Of a stretch of 64,000 bases of DNA, positions 10,908 to 22,400 are shown one piece after another. Each line of letters starts with the position of its first letter. The stretch's first letter is position 1. A program made the translations under genes and the position numbers. The notes beneath the pieces were generated by a model. That model was not told where the DNA came from. It did no database searches and was given only the letters and a program-made list of their open reading frames with translations. Source of the stretch: Varanus komodoensis (Eukaryota; Chordata; Lepidosauria; Squamata; Varanidae); the NCBI RefSeq assembly GCF_004798865.1, contig NW_025335268.1, positions 5,586,486 to 5,650,485 on the forward strand, in the 5' to 3' direction.

Positions 10908-12414
10908 TCACAGGGTTGTGTCCAGTGGCATCATCTGAAAAAAAAAAAAATACTAGACAAGATTTCCCCTTTTCTCCTTGCAGTCCCCCAAACACTCCCA
11001 AAATTTGCTCTGAAGGGTTGAGGGACCACCTCCCAGGTTTGGGGCAAACACAGAGGGAGCTGAAGCAAAGCAGGCATGGAAAGTCCCATTGTGCAGACGT
11101 AGTTCCACTGGCAGGATGGTTGGAGTCAACCCACACATTCTGCTTCTCATCCATTTCATTTTTTTCTTGAGTATCCTTTTCTTTCAAGCTCTAGGGCTCC
11201 TTTTATCCAAGCCACTTATCCTCACTTGTGGCCAATTCAAATCTCAGCTATGCTCCGAAATCTCCAAAAAAATTCCCCCCAGGCCTATCATTATAAGTGA
11301 CAAAAACCTCAAGCAGGTCACCGAGTCCTCAAAGAGAAACTAATTCATCCTGAAAAGGGCATGATTGCTTTCGAGCACATTGTAAAAAGCATAAAAGCCT
11401 TGAGGAGCTACCTTTATTATGTCCCCTGATGCACTCTTGTGTTCTGTCACCTGTCTGGTAGAGGCACAAACAGTTACTCAGAAGCCATTTATGAAATGGC
11501 CCTGTATGTTTGTGAAGATGCTAGTCATGTGGATAGATCATTTCCACTTTTTATTTTTCAAAAGGTTGCAATGCTTCTGTTTAAGCGCTTGATGAAGTAG
11601 TTAGACTGGGACGGTTCTTCAGAACACAAAAGCACAACATGGTCCAACATGACTGAAGTAGCACTTGAGTTGTTGTTCTTTTGGCAGGCAGGCAGGCAGG
11701 CAGGCAGCTTGCCTTTAACAGCTGGCCGTTTGGCAAGCAGAAACTTGACAAAAAACCAAAAACATGAAAATCATCTTCTTGCACTGAGGTGCAATGATGC
11801 TGTACAGAGAAAAAGACGAATTAGGCAGCTTTGCTTTCTCCCACATTTACATCTTTTAAAGATATGGAGTTCTTCCTATACCGTTCATGAAGAAAATTAC
11901 AAACATGGGGTAGTTTTTACCTGAACAAAATTGTCACCCACTTCAGGTGAAATCTCCGTCATCCATACCTAGTGAAATAGATATACTGTTATTCAAAGGA
12001 CAGGGATCATGTCAGAAAATGGAAAAGGCAGGAAAATATTAAGAATATACAGTAGGTTTTTTAGATTTCTTCACATGCCTCACAATCATAGCAATGAGAT
12101 GCAACTCTTACTTTGTGCTGGCAATTTTCATTGGAAGAAAAGATTCTATCAGCACAAATAGTATATAATCCAATGAAAACAGGAGGTATATAATCAAGTC
12201 TTTTAACACCATGGGATGGGGAAGAAATGGGTTTACGCTACCTCATACTTCTGCCAAGGTCCCAGTCTACAACACCTACAATATATCTTCTTAAAGGCCA
12301 TGTGCCAAATCCAGTTGTACGAGCCTGAGCTTCAACTTGTCTGGCTGTTAGATTCCTAAACCATAGGAAATGTAAAGCCAAATGCCTGGCTACAAGATGG
12401 GGAAGACCTGGCTC
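10907..12414. other. Intergenic stretch without recognisable gene
   Basis: It holds short A-rich runs and a small GGCA tetranucleotide run near 11,683-11,706. No domain or splice-bounded exon was recognised in any frame. Confidence 0.45.
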
Positions 12415-13012
12415 AAAAATATGGCAAGTGAGAAGGGTCTTGGAATTGTTGTAGATCACAAGCTGAATATGAGTCAACAATGTGATATGGTTGCAAAAAG
12501 AAGGAAAATTCTATATTGGGCTGCATTAATAGAAGTATAGTTTCCAAACTGTGTGAGTTACTGGTTCCCCTCCATTAAGCACTAATCACACCCCATCTGG
12601 AATGCTGGGTCCAGTTCTGGGCCACAGACAAGCTGGGAAGGGTTCATAGGAGGGCAACAAGGATGATCCCAGGACTGGAAACAAAGCCCTGTGAGGAGAG
12701 ATGGAAAGAACTGGGCATGTTCCACCTTGAGAAGAGGAGACATGATAGTGCTCTACAAGTACTTGAAAGGTGATCACAAAGAGGAAGGCCAGGATTTCTT
12801 CTTCCTAGGGTGCAGGACACAGAGTAATGGGCTCAAGTTACAGGAAGCCACATTTTGGCTGAACATCAGGAAGAACTTCCTGACTTCTAGAGTGAGACAA
12901 CAAGGAAACCAGTGACCTAGGGAAGTTGTGGTCTTTCACACACTAGAGGCATTCAAAATGCAGCTGGACAGCCATCTGAGAGGGATGGTTTAATTAGGAG
13001 TCCTGCAGCTGT
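12415..13012 (+). mobile_element. CR1 LINE 3' fragment
   Basis: This is the end of a CR1 reverse-transcriptase ORF and its 3' part. The plus strand shows 'cttggaattgttgtagatcacaag', 'ccccatctggaatgctgg', 'gggcaacaaggatgat', 'gagaagaggagacatgatag', 'gaacatcaggaagaacttcctgac' and 'agctggacagccatctgag'. It is decayed, with only short remnant frames. Confidence 0.85.
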
Positions 13013-13504
13013 TAAAGGTACTTTCCTGCAGCTGTTTTTTCAGTTGTACTGACCAGGCTCAGAAATGGATGTTAGGAGCTAGTCCTTTAAAATGTGGCCT
13101 AGCTTCTGATCCCCTGACCCAACACACACACAACGTTTTGGGGGGCGGGCGAATAGAAGACTTTTGACTCAAAGACTAGAATATTATCGACTAAGAATAT
13201 TCTACGGATTATAGAATTCCAGTATGTGTATGTGGCAGTAGTGTGACTATACATTCCACCCGATAAAGGAAAAGTCTTGATTTGAAAGGCTACTGGAGAG
13301 CTGTCTTCCATTTTGAAGGCGTCTTCTGTCGGATGGTCTGTCCATTTCCAGCCTAGTTTAAAGGTAGAGATTGCAGTTGCCCATCAACAGAACCTGGATA
13401 GCAGACTAAGAGGGACAGCTCAACCATCAGTCTTCCATACTATGGTGAAATATATAGTATTTCTATTGAAATTATAGTGATTGTTTCTAAATGTGAGTCT
13501 ACAC

Positions 13505-13845
13505 ATATAAATTAGGACATAGAAGGAAAGCAAGTTAGAAGGGACCTCCTGGGCCATCTGGTCTGACCCTGGCTCCAGCCAGTTCCACTCATGTACTCCT
13601 CAACATGTGGTTGTCCAATCTTTCCTTGAACACCCCCACTGATGGGGTCTCAACCACCTCCTTTGAAAGCCCATTCCATACCCTCGGGGTCCTGACCATC
13701 AGGAAGTACTTCCTGGCATCCAACCTGAAGTCTGGTCCCTTGAGCTTTGTCCCATTGGTACGCATCCTGCCCTCTGCTGCAGGGAAGGACAGGGCATAGC
13801 CCTCCTCTACATGACATCCCTTGATATACCTGTAAGTCACTAAAA
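13505..13845 (-). mobile_element. CR1 LINE fragment, proximal to SINE
   Basis: Minus-strand CR1. The longest frame (13,589-13,840) reads with RTNGTKLKGPDFRLDARKYF and RVWNGLSKEVVETP, the end of the CR1 ORF2. The same family lies at 15,185-15,475 on the plus strand and at 24,212-25,035. A SINE interrupts the copy at 13,846. Confidence 0.85.
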
Positions 13846-14078
13846 AAAATATGTATTTATTTATTTACTTTTCGATTTATATCCTGCCTTTTTCCTACAA
13901 AGGGCTCAAGGCAGCTTACATCATTCTCCTTCCTCCACCTTATCCCCACAACAACAACCCTGTGAGGTAGGTTGGGCTGAGGGTCTGTGACTGGCCCAAA
14001 GTCACCCAGTTGGCTCCATGGCTGAGCGGGGACTAGAACCCAGATCGCCTGAGTTCCAGTCCTGTGCCAATTCTAACC
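13846..14078 (-). mobile_element. tRNA-derived SINE with L2-like tail
   Basis: Read on the minus strand, it has a B-box-like word (GGGTTCTAGTCCC), then 'gggtgactttgggccagtca' and 'ctcacagggttgttg'-type blocks, and ends in 'tgtaagctgccttgagccc', 'ggcaggatataaat' and an (AAAT)n tail. That tail copies the L2 3' end. The 5' end appears cut within the expected A-box. Its body also recalls mammalian MIR (CORE-SINE) elements. Flanking CR1 sequence on both sides shows it entered a CR1 copy. Confidence 0.7.
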
Positions 14079-14235
14079 TAGCTACATCTCTCCTATAATG
14101 TGGAGCCCAGAACTAGATCCAGTACTCCAGCTGTGGGTGCACCTGAGTCATGTAGAGCAGTACCTTGCACTCTTGCACTCTTGGTGCACATGTACCTTGA
14201 TGTCTTTTTTGTCCTCACCTTTGTACTGTTAATGC
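14079..14235 (-). mobile_element. CR1 LINE fragment, distal to SINE
   Basis: The plus strand has 'ctctcctataatgtggagcc', 'cagaactagatccagtactcc', 'agctgtgggtgcacctgagt' and a following GTAGAGCAGTACC block, all in the expected CR1 order (minus orientation). Some CR1 sequence between this piece and the one ending at 13,845 appears missing. Confidence 0.7.
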
Positions 14236-15184
14236 ATCTCCCCACTTTCTGGCAAAGCTTAAGCAACCGCCCAATTGCGCATGAAAGGGCACAGTAATTG
14301 GCCCTTGTCTTGTGGCCTATTCAGTGCTGTGTGGCCTTGGAATGCGAGTTTGCAATCCTCCTGTGCAAGGAAACTTATTGCCAACTTTCTGGCAGTTCCA
14401 ACAAACCTTCCAGAACTCTGACTTTCTCACAAAACAGCATCTAATTCTATATCAGCTACCAGACACCATGTTTTCATAGTCAGCCCACTGAATGCATGGA
14501 ATGTGCCCAGCCCTGGGCTACAGCTACCCTAACACTTCAGATGGGCTCTCTGTGGTTTATTAGCAACAATGGATTCCTTTCATAATTCTGGTATGAGCTT
14601 AATTATTTATTTCTCCTCTAAACAGGGAAAGGCCCTCCAGTATTTCTTGCTACTCACTCACTGCACTACTGCAAGAGTGCTTCACAGGGCTGGGACTGCT
14701 GGGAAGTTTCATGACATCCTTGCAGATTCTCACAGCCCATCTATCACTGGCTTTCCAAAAGATGGGCTGAAGCTGAAGTCCCTGAACGGGAGAAGAAGCC
14801 TTGTGAAGAGCTACCTGTACACTCAACAAAGCAACCAATGCTGCAAACACAGAGCTTGGGCCATTTCTGGAACAAGCCTAAAACCAACCAGGTGCCATTC
14901 ATGAAGGACTCGGTCACTGCCGCTGAAGCAATAGAGGAGTGAGCACAGGGGCTTTCAAGGAACTGAACAAACTGAAAAATAGGAGAAGGGCCAGGCCAGC
15001 GAGTGTCTAATTTCTAATCGGCTCAGACCATAGACAACAGCATCTGTTTTTCAGGTCAATCAGTGTGTGTAGACTTAATTTTTGAGTGGGCAATGAAGGA
15101 ACGATCTTCCACCATTAACAGGTGGATGCTGTTCAAATATTGGCAGGTAACCGTGCAAACTTGTGGGTAAAGCCAACAAACTGG
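14236..15184. other. Intergenic stretch without recognisable gene
   Basis: No recognisable coding exon or repeat. Open frames here are short and unlike any family I know. Confidence 0.4.
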
Positions 15185-15475
15185 AGCTCCATACCAGCTG
15201 TACGTGAGGAGGTGCCACATGGAGGTGGTTAGAGACCTGTTTTTCCCTGCGGAGAAGGGCAGGACGTGCTCCAACGGAGCAAAGCTCAGGGAACCAAGGT
15301 TCCATTTAGATGCCAGGAAGCACTTCCTGACAGTTAGGACCCCGAGGGTGTGGAATGGGCTTCCACAGGAGGTGGTTGAGGCCCCATTGGTGAGGGTGTT
15401 CAAGGATAGGCTGGACGTCCACATGGTGGGCATGTCATGAGCGGAGTCACTCTGTTTCTATGTCTTCTTGTGGGG
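15185..15475 (+). mobile_element. CR1 LINE 3' fragment
   Basis: A 78-residue remnant frame (15,204-15,440) contains SNGAKLREPRFHLDARKHF and RVWNGLPQEVVEAP, the C-terminal end of CR1 ORF2. The frame is open over its whole remaining length, so this copy is among the less decayed CR1 copies here, although severely 5'-truncated. Confidence 0.85.
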
Positions 15476-17094
15476 CACTGTTGGACTTTCCCTCCATCTC
15501 CTCTGCAGTGACATGATCGAGGTGGAACCTTGACTGCCTCAGTTGCCCAACTATCTCCACCTCAATATGGATCTCATCAGTGGGTGTTCCCTGTGTAGCC
15601 TATAGTGGAACCTTTGAACAACCACTTGCAGAGCAACTAGTTTACAGATATCTGCAGAGCAGCCAATACCAGCCACATGGCAAGCATGGAAGAGGATCGG
15701 TATCGGGGCAAAGGGGCATGTGTTATTTTGCTGTTCCTCACTAACCCACCATGTATCCACTCTGTCCTCTTGCTGCAGCTCTTCCGTTCTGTTCCCATTC
15801 CAACCTTCCCGTAGCAAAATAAAAATTCATAAGAAGAAGATTGGCCCAGCGTGCTTTCAAGGACACTTTCAGCCTGTGATCTGCACCCCTGTTGTGAGGG
15901 TAGGCTAAGCATGTCACTGAGGAGAAGGGGATGCTGGAGATTCTTCAGTGTTTTCTCTAGAACCCTGGACAATTGCAATGCCTGGACATGTGCAGTGGCT
16001 TGTTAAAAAAATAAGATAAACTTTCCGCAGCACAGCATCTGTCGCCTTAGGCACAGAGCTGCATTCCCAGCATGGGCGCTAGTGGAGGGATATTGTTTAA
16101 TATTTTGCAAGTTAGAATACCAATCGCCTCACAATAAAAAGTATCCCTTTCTTTCATCCATCCATCTGTCTGTCCGTCCGTCCGTCCGTCCATCTGTCCT
16201 TCCTTTCTTCCCCCTTTTCTCACTGCTTCCCCCTTCTTCTCCAAGATATTACCACTGCCCTAGTTCACCAATGGGAAAGGTATTACCTTGTGCTCTGCAG
16301 AGCTGACAAATGGTCTTTGGACCAACACCTGCTTCTTGCTGTGGATCGGCTTTGCTGAACAGTACAGTTTTCTGCTGCAGCAACCACAGGTGCCATCCGG
16401 ATAATATTTTTGCAGGTTGGTGTTCCCCCTTTTATCTTTCACTTCATTGCATTATAAAGCTTGGCTCTGTGGTCATTCCTTCTATTCCACAAGGGTGTTT
16501 CCATAACGCATTAGCTTCATACTATCAGCTACAGAAGGAACTTCTGTCAGGATGGCCATAGCTGGTTCAACAGTCTGCAGTGGCTGGAAATGTCTGTCTC
16601 CCTGGAAAAAGACCATGAGCACAGCAGCTGTAACTGAGCAGCTTACAGCAGACAGATGTGTTGTTCACCAGTGGGCACTGCCCTGGGCTGAAGTTGTTTG
16701 GACAATGATTCTGGCCGTAGGCACTTGGGATGATGCCACAGTTCCCACATGTCCAGGGCCACTTTTGAAATCATAGCAGCGGGAAAAGTCCCATAATTTG
16801 CTGTTCAGACATGAAAATTATGAAATTTGTATGAGTAAAATAAAGAAGGTTGGGATTGACGCTGTACAAGCTTGTTTTCAGCAATGGGTGTCTCCCCTCC
16901 AGCGCTTCCTTCAGAGATGGGAAATCTACAACATACAAAATCTTCAGTGAAAAGGTGCTGAAGTTTTGGCCTGTCTAATGTCAAAACATTAGAGGACAAA
17001 GAACAGAAAAGGATCCCACGAGTTGTGGTGCCCTCAATCTGCAGGACCCCTGGATTCATTGTATGTCTGCATGGGGTGAAGAGTTCTACATCCA
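15476..17094. other. Intergenic stretch without recognisable gene
   Basis: No supported exon. A short (CCGT/CTGT)n stretch lies near 16,165-16,192. Confidence 0.4.
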
Positions 17095-17182
17095 TGGTTT
17101 ATGCGGATTGTAAGCCATCCAGAGACTTTTAGTATTGGGGCAGCATATAAAAACTATAAATAAATAAATAAAATTAAAATGA
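17095..17182 (+). repeat. L2-type LINE 3' tail fragment
   Basis: It contains 'gattgtaagccatccagaga', 'ggggcagcatataaa' and an (AAAT)n end, the conserved L2 3' terminus. It is extremely 5'-truncated. Confidence 0.7.
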
Positions 17183-17386
17183 ATTATAAGGACAGATTTA
17201 TTGATGCCCATGCTTGGGTTTTGGAAAGAAGCCATGATACTGTTACATGCTGGAATTCACCACTGGATGATAAACTAGCTGTGAGGTCATTCTTCACCAG
17301 TTCCCCTGCCACAGCAAGCAAGCTCCTGTCTACCTTCTCATCCTCGGCAAGCAGGCTTCCCTGCTTCAGCTACGGCTCGGGCCATT

Positions 17387-17458
17387 CTGGGATCCAAGGA
17401 CACCCCAACATGAAAACTTTGACTGGGATCCAAGGACACCCCAACATAAAAACTTTGA
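17387..17458. repeat. 36-bp tandem duplication
   Basis: Two copies, 17387-17422 and 17423-17458, start with 'ctgggatccaaggacacccc' and differ by one G/A change that I can see. Confidence 0.9.
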
Positions 17459-19099
17459 CTACTGTGTGCTGTGGGTTCCCCCTCAGTTCTGGCCACTTCA
17501 TGGCAGGGTGGCCCTCCTTTCCGCACTTCTGGATGCAGAGAAAGACTTTGTATCTGACATCATGGTTACTAGTTGCATGTGTGGATTTGGGAGGGGAGTG
17601 CTCCTTTAGGCAACCCCCAACGTCCAGGGCCAGGGCTGAAAATGCTATTACTGCTGATAATGATAAAATGATGATCACCCTAATCAGCCTGCACCCCAGA
17701 TCCATCCAAAACAGTGAGACAGCATGCAATTTCCAGGATCTGCACTGAGTAGATCTGGGACATTCACCCATGTGTGGGCCATCTACTAACACCTCATTTT
17801 CAACCTATAATCATGTTCCATTCTTCCTGTTCGTCAGATGTCCCATTTATGCACTACCCACCCCATCTGTATCCCTTTACACAGCATTTCCCATATGAGC
17901 AAAGCCAATAGCCAGCAACGTCTGGATTCTCCATAGTGCCTTATCAGGCTAATTAAAATAAGTTGCTAGAACTGTTTTCGCGGTGCCAAGAATTGAGAAC
18001 ACAGCATATTGCTAATCACAGTTTCACAATGATTTTTTTTTAAGAGTTGCACAGCTGTGCCTGCTCATAAGAAGCAACAGACATAGAAACGAGGAAGCTG
18101 CTCCATGCTGGAAGGAGGCTGGTGGGTGGCGAGACCAGTCCGTTGCGGAGGAGCGAGCTGGGGAGCAAGGCTTTGGTCAAAGTGCTTATGCTCTCGAAGC
18201 CCAGATGTGGGAGGGAGCTGGCAGCCGAGGTGCAACCTGATTCTGCTCCTAACAGAAGGCATGGCAGGGAGAAAGGGAAGCGGGAGCCAGAACTTGACCT
18301 GCTCTCTGGGCTGTTGGAGCCCAGCGCGGGAGGGGGCAGGAAGGTGGCTTTGCCGGGTGAGGAGAGCAGAGGTGGGAGCAAAGACAGGAGGGAGAGCCGG
18401 ATCTCTGCTCTGCCGGGCAGTTGGGTGGCCAAGCAAGTGAAGGCGAAGACAGGGCTCCAGGCATTGCCTGGGCAGTCAGGGTGCGGAGAGGAAGCTGGGA
18501 AGGAAGGGGGTGGCGACCACTTCTAGGGCTGCCAGAGAGTGGGAGGGTGCAAGGGAGGGGTGTGCAATGAAGCCTAATCCTGGGCTGGTGAAGAAAGCAT
18601 CACACAGTCCATGGACAAAAAAATATTTTTTAAAAAGCCACCAAGGGTATTCAGGGTTTGCAATTTTCGTTAGAAAAAGAAGCATGGGATGGGGAAACTT
18701 TTTTTCCAGAGCTGGTAATGGTGAGGCTTGCCCAGAGCCCTCAGTTGGCCAAGAGTAAAAAATGTTGTTGCTGTAGGGAGGACTAACGGACTGCAGGGTG
18801 GAAATTTTTCCCACAGGGGCCCCTGGAAGATGTGCGGGGGGAAGAGGACATGAGAGGAATGAACTAGAAACTAATCACACCAATCTCAGAGAGGCTGAGT
18901 GTCTGTCAGCCTCATCTTGGGCTATTTAGTGAACAACCAACCCACTGTGGCTTATTCTCAGCACGGCTTGGTGATGTATGAACCCACCCTCCTTCTCCCT
19001 GTGATTTATGGGATTACAATCATCCACAGGACTCAGTAATCTCCTACCCCTTCTGTCTGGCCTTTCTTCTGTTACCTTGTGATGTGCACCCTACAGAGG
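17459..19099. other. Intergenic stretch with a GC-rich patch
   Basis: About 18,100-18,530 is distinctly G+C-rich and open in several overlapping frames on both strands, as expected when stop codons are rare by composition. No frame resembles a known protein and no convincing splice-bounded exon was seen. Confidence 0.35.
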
Positions 19100-19111
19100 A
19101 TAAACAATTAA

Positions 19112-19453
19112 AGGTAAAGGTTTCCCCTTGACATTAAAGTCCAGTCATGCCTGACTCTAGGGGGCGGTGCTCATCTCCGTTTCCTAGCTGAGGGAGCCAG
19201 CATTTGTCCCCAGACAGTCTCCGTGGTCATGTGGCCGGCATGACTAAACACCGAAGTGCACGGAACGCTGTTACCTGCCCACCGAAGTGGTACCTTTTTA
19301 TCTACTTGCATTTGCATGCTTTCGAACTGCAAGGGTGGCAGGAGCTGGGACAGAGTACAGGAGCTCACCCCGTCTGCGGATTCGAACCGTTGATCTTTCA
19401 ATCAACCAGCCCAGCGGCTCAGCGGTTTAACCCACTGCGCCACCGCATCCCCA
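19112..19453 (-). mobile_element. tRNA-derived SINE, complete, with 12-bp TSD
   Basis: On the minus strand the element begins GGGGATGCGGTGGCGCAGTG, so an A-box word (TGGCGCAGTGG, plus-strand 19432-19442) is followed about 43 bases later by a B-box word (GGTTCGAATCC, 19378-19388): an RNA polymerase III promoter of tRNA type. The body then runs to 'gggaaacctttacctt'. ATAAACAATTAA stands at 19100-19111 and 19454-19465 as an exact target-site duplication, fixing both ends. It belongs to a widespread squamate SINE type; I do not assign the family name. Confidence 0.88.
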
Positions 19454-19465
19454 ATAAACAATTAA

Positions 19466-22400
19466 GCATGTCATAATTTTAGCAGGCAGATACACTTGCT
19501 ACCTTCCCTGTTCCATAGCAATAAGACAATATTGCACTGATGAGACATTAAAAACCAGTCTTATTTCACCATTATGCCATTTAACACCCTGGAAATGCAT
19601 TCAGGTTGCGGTGACCTGGTTCTTGGTAGGAAATAACAGTGGTGATGAAGGAGTATCAAACTTTGATGAAGGAGTATCAAACAGTGGTTGCTTGTGCAAG
19701 GAGCCTGATCAAAGGCAACCTTTAAGGTTTGATTATCATGAAATGTGGTAGCATGGACATACCCCATCATTTCCCTTTCGATAGCTTTGTGTATGCATAC
19801 ATGTCTGACTGTGCATTGTTAGTGCCCCTTGTAGAGGGGCATCAACCTTCTTTCAGCCTAAGGACCAAATTTAATTCCCGAGAAGCACTTCTCACATTCT
19901 ATCAGTGGCCAGGTCAAAGGCAAAGTGGTGGTGGGAAGGGAGAAATGCTGGTATATTTTAACCAAACTAGATCAATCTTTTCTCCCCTTCCCTTCCTAGC
20001 ATACCAAGGCTTCCAACCATAGTCTTTATTATGCTAAAGGCTGGCTCACTAGGCTGGTTCTCTGATACAAAAGTATTGCAGAAGTCATTAACAAAAGACA
20101 CCAGCAAAGTTAGAAATCAGCTATTAGGGAAAGAAGAATGCTAAGAAGCTCATTCCAAACTGAATTCCTTTCCACCCTTACCAACCAGAATTAGCTCTAC
20201 CCTCAGGGAGGCTCCCACTGATCATGGGCCAAACAGCAGGAACATCAGATGCTAGTAACTGGACAGCTGTTTTGATTTGATGCAGACTGTGGGATGGATT
20301 ATGTTACATCTGTACCCATCTGGCTCTGCCCGTTCAGCAGTGTATCCCCCAAAACCAGATGTGGTCTGGTTTTCACCAGTCTCTTGGCTTACCTGGGGGC
20401 ATGCTGCCTTGACATTTCAGCTAAGAATTCTGACTCCACTCCTTCTTCCAGTTCTGATCCAGATTCTGAGGTAACAATGTTGGAATGCTGCAGTTTGGGA
20501 GAAGTGCCACTGGTGCTGGTGGTGCACAGGAGGATGACCACTTTCTCCAGTTCGCTCTTCCATCTACCCCAGTGTTCTGAAGGCTTGGGAGTAGGAGTGG
20601 GATGAGCCCTATTGGAATCCATCCCTCTGGTATCTGCAGATTTCCTCTTGTGTACAGCCCAGTCTTGCAAAGCAAGTCAAGCTGAGAGGAAGTCCACAGA
20701 CGCACACACAGCAAAGATTAGGCAACCAGCAGCCTTCTCATGCTTCAGGTGCAGCAGCACACATGGCTGCTGCAGGTGGCTTGGAAGAGAGATGCTGCTT
20801 GCTCAGTGCATGGGGCACGGATCCTGACAAGCGCCTTGTGAATGCTTGACAAGCTCAAGAGTTGGGGCTGCTGCAAAGCAGACTGGAGTGCAGAGAGACA
20901 GGCCCAAGGAATCTGATGGATCCCCATTCATGAGGTATTATTCACACAGACCTAGTTGGGAGCACCCCTCTGGCATAGTGTGGGAGGTCATTCTGGGAGC
21001 TACAGAGAGAGATGGCTATGGAGAAAAGTACCATCCTGCCCAGCCCCTCCAGCGAGATACCTCTGAATATTGGAAGCTGCCCTAATTTGCCACAGAGTAG
21101 GGGTCCAGAGAGCGCAGTATCACTGATGCTGACTGGCAGTGCTTCTCCGGGAATTCAGGCAGGACTTTGTCCAGCCCACCTGGGGGTGTCAAGCATTGGA
21201 CCTGGGGCCATTTGCACATGAATCAGGAGTTCTGCCATTGAGCAGTGGCTATTCCCTGTGAAGGTGTGAGTCTGGATCCAGCCTAATGCTTTTGATAAAG
21301 AGTTTCAGCTTTGAAGAGGGAAAGGAAGAAGCAGGCTAAATTCTGCTTCTGTGTATAAAATGAACAGACAAAAATTGGTTCTTAGGATTACAAAATATGA
21401 TAGAACAGGTCACATATTTATTACTACAGCAAGCAGATTTTTTTATTATCACTGACCATTTCTAATCTCATTGAAAAAGATAGTTTTGCCTAGCAAATTT
21501 CCACCCTTGCTGCTAGAAAGTTCTGCCTGACTGTTTGGGTCAATCATCTAGCTTACCTAATTGGAAACTGGTTTATATAACTGTGCAATACAAAAGGAGT
21601 GTGGGCTACAGAACCAGTGATTTTGGATTACACTCCTTGGAAAATATAAGGACTAAATTAATTGCAAACTGATATGTTTATAGCAATTAATATACAGGTT
21701 CAGGAAAACTCTAGCTCAGTTCAGACCAATGCATCATTCTTGAAATTACACACTGATATCCCAGAATGGCCTAGGAAAAGTGGTATATGTGAATCAAGTG
21801 TGTAGCCTACATTCCTGGAGCACCATTCATTATCCTGGCTGTGGCATGGCTTGTTGGACATGTGCAGTGTTGCCATATCCCAGCACTGACTGGCAGCAGC
21901 CCCTTGGACTTCCCATTCCTCTTTCCCATTGCAACCTGGCTTTCCCATTCTCCTGGCACTCCATGCTGGTCCAGTCAATGATTAAGGGAGGAGAGGGAGC
22001 AGTAGATGCCCCTGACTTCTTATTGGTTGGCTGCCTGCCTGTCAAGCAAGCAGGTGGGAGCAATGTGGAGCACCAAGAGCTGGTGATCATGGGAGCGAGG
22101 CCAGTGGACTCAAGGAGCAGGACCACTGAGTGGGTCTTGCTCAAGTGCCCTCCAGCACCTGGAACTGGCACCAGGTTGCAGTCCAACAACCTTGGGAGGG
22201 AGATGTGTTCCCCACCACTGCCACAAACTCAGCTACAGCTACAGCCCTTTTCAAAGAAAAAGGAAGAGTACGAGACTGGCGATATGTCTTGTTCTGAGCT
22301 TAAGCTCTGCATTTCCTTGCTCTTGCAAGCGCATGAAATTTGCTTCCTTCACACTGAATGTTAGTGTGAAGACTGAAAGACTGCAGTTTCTATGCTACCA

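Noticed and set aside
17179-17748. 189-codon open frame
   Set aside because: No domain, contains a 36-bp tandem duplication, and starts just after an L2 tail. Probably chance.
18040-18530. Overlapping open frames on both strands
   Set aside because: The G+C-rich composition removes stop codons in all frames; no family resemblance or splice signals that fit.
21780-22364. 194-codon open frame
   Set aside because: Resembles no known protein and lacks domain-like patterning; other frames nearby are similarly open.
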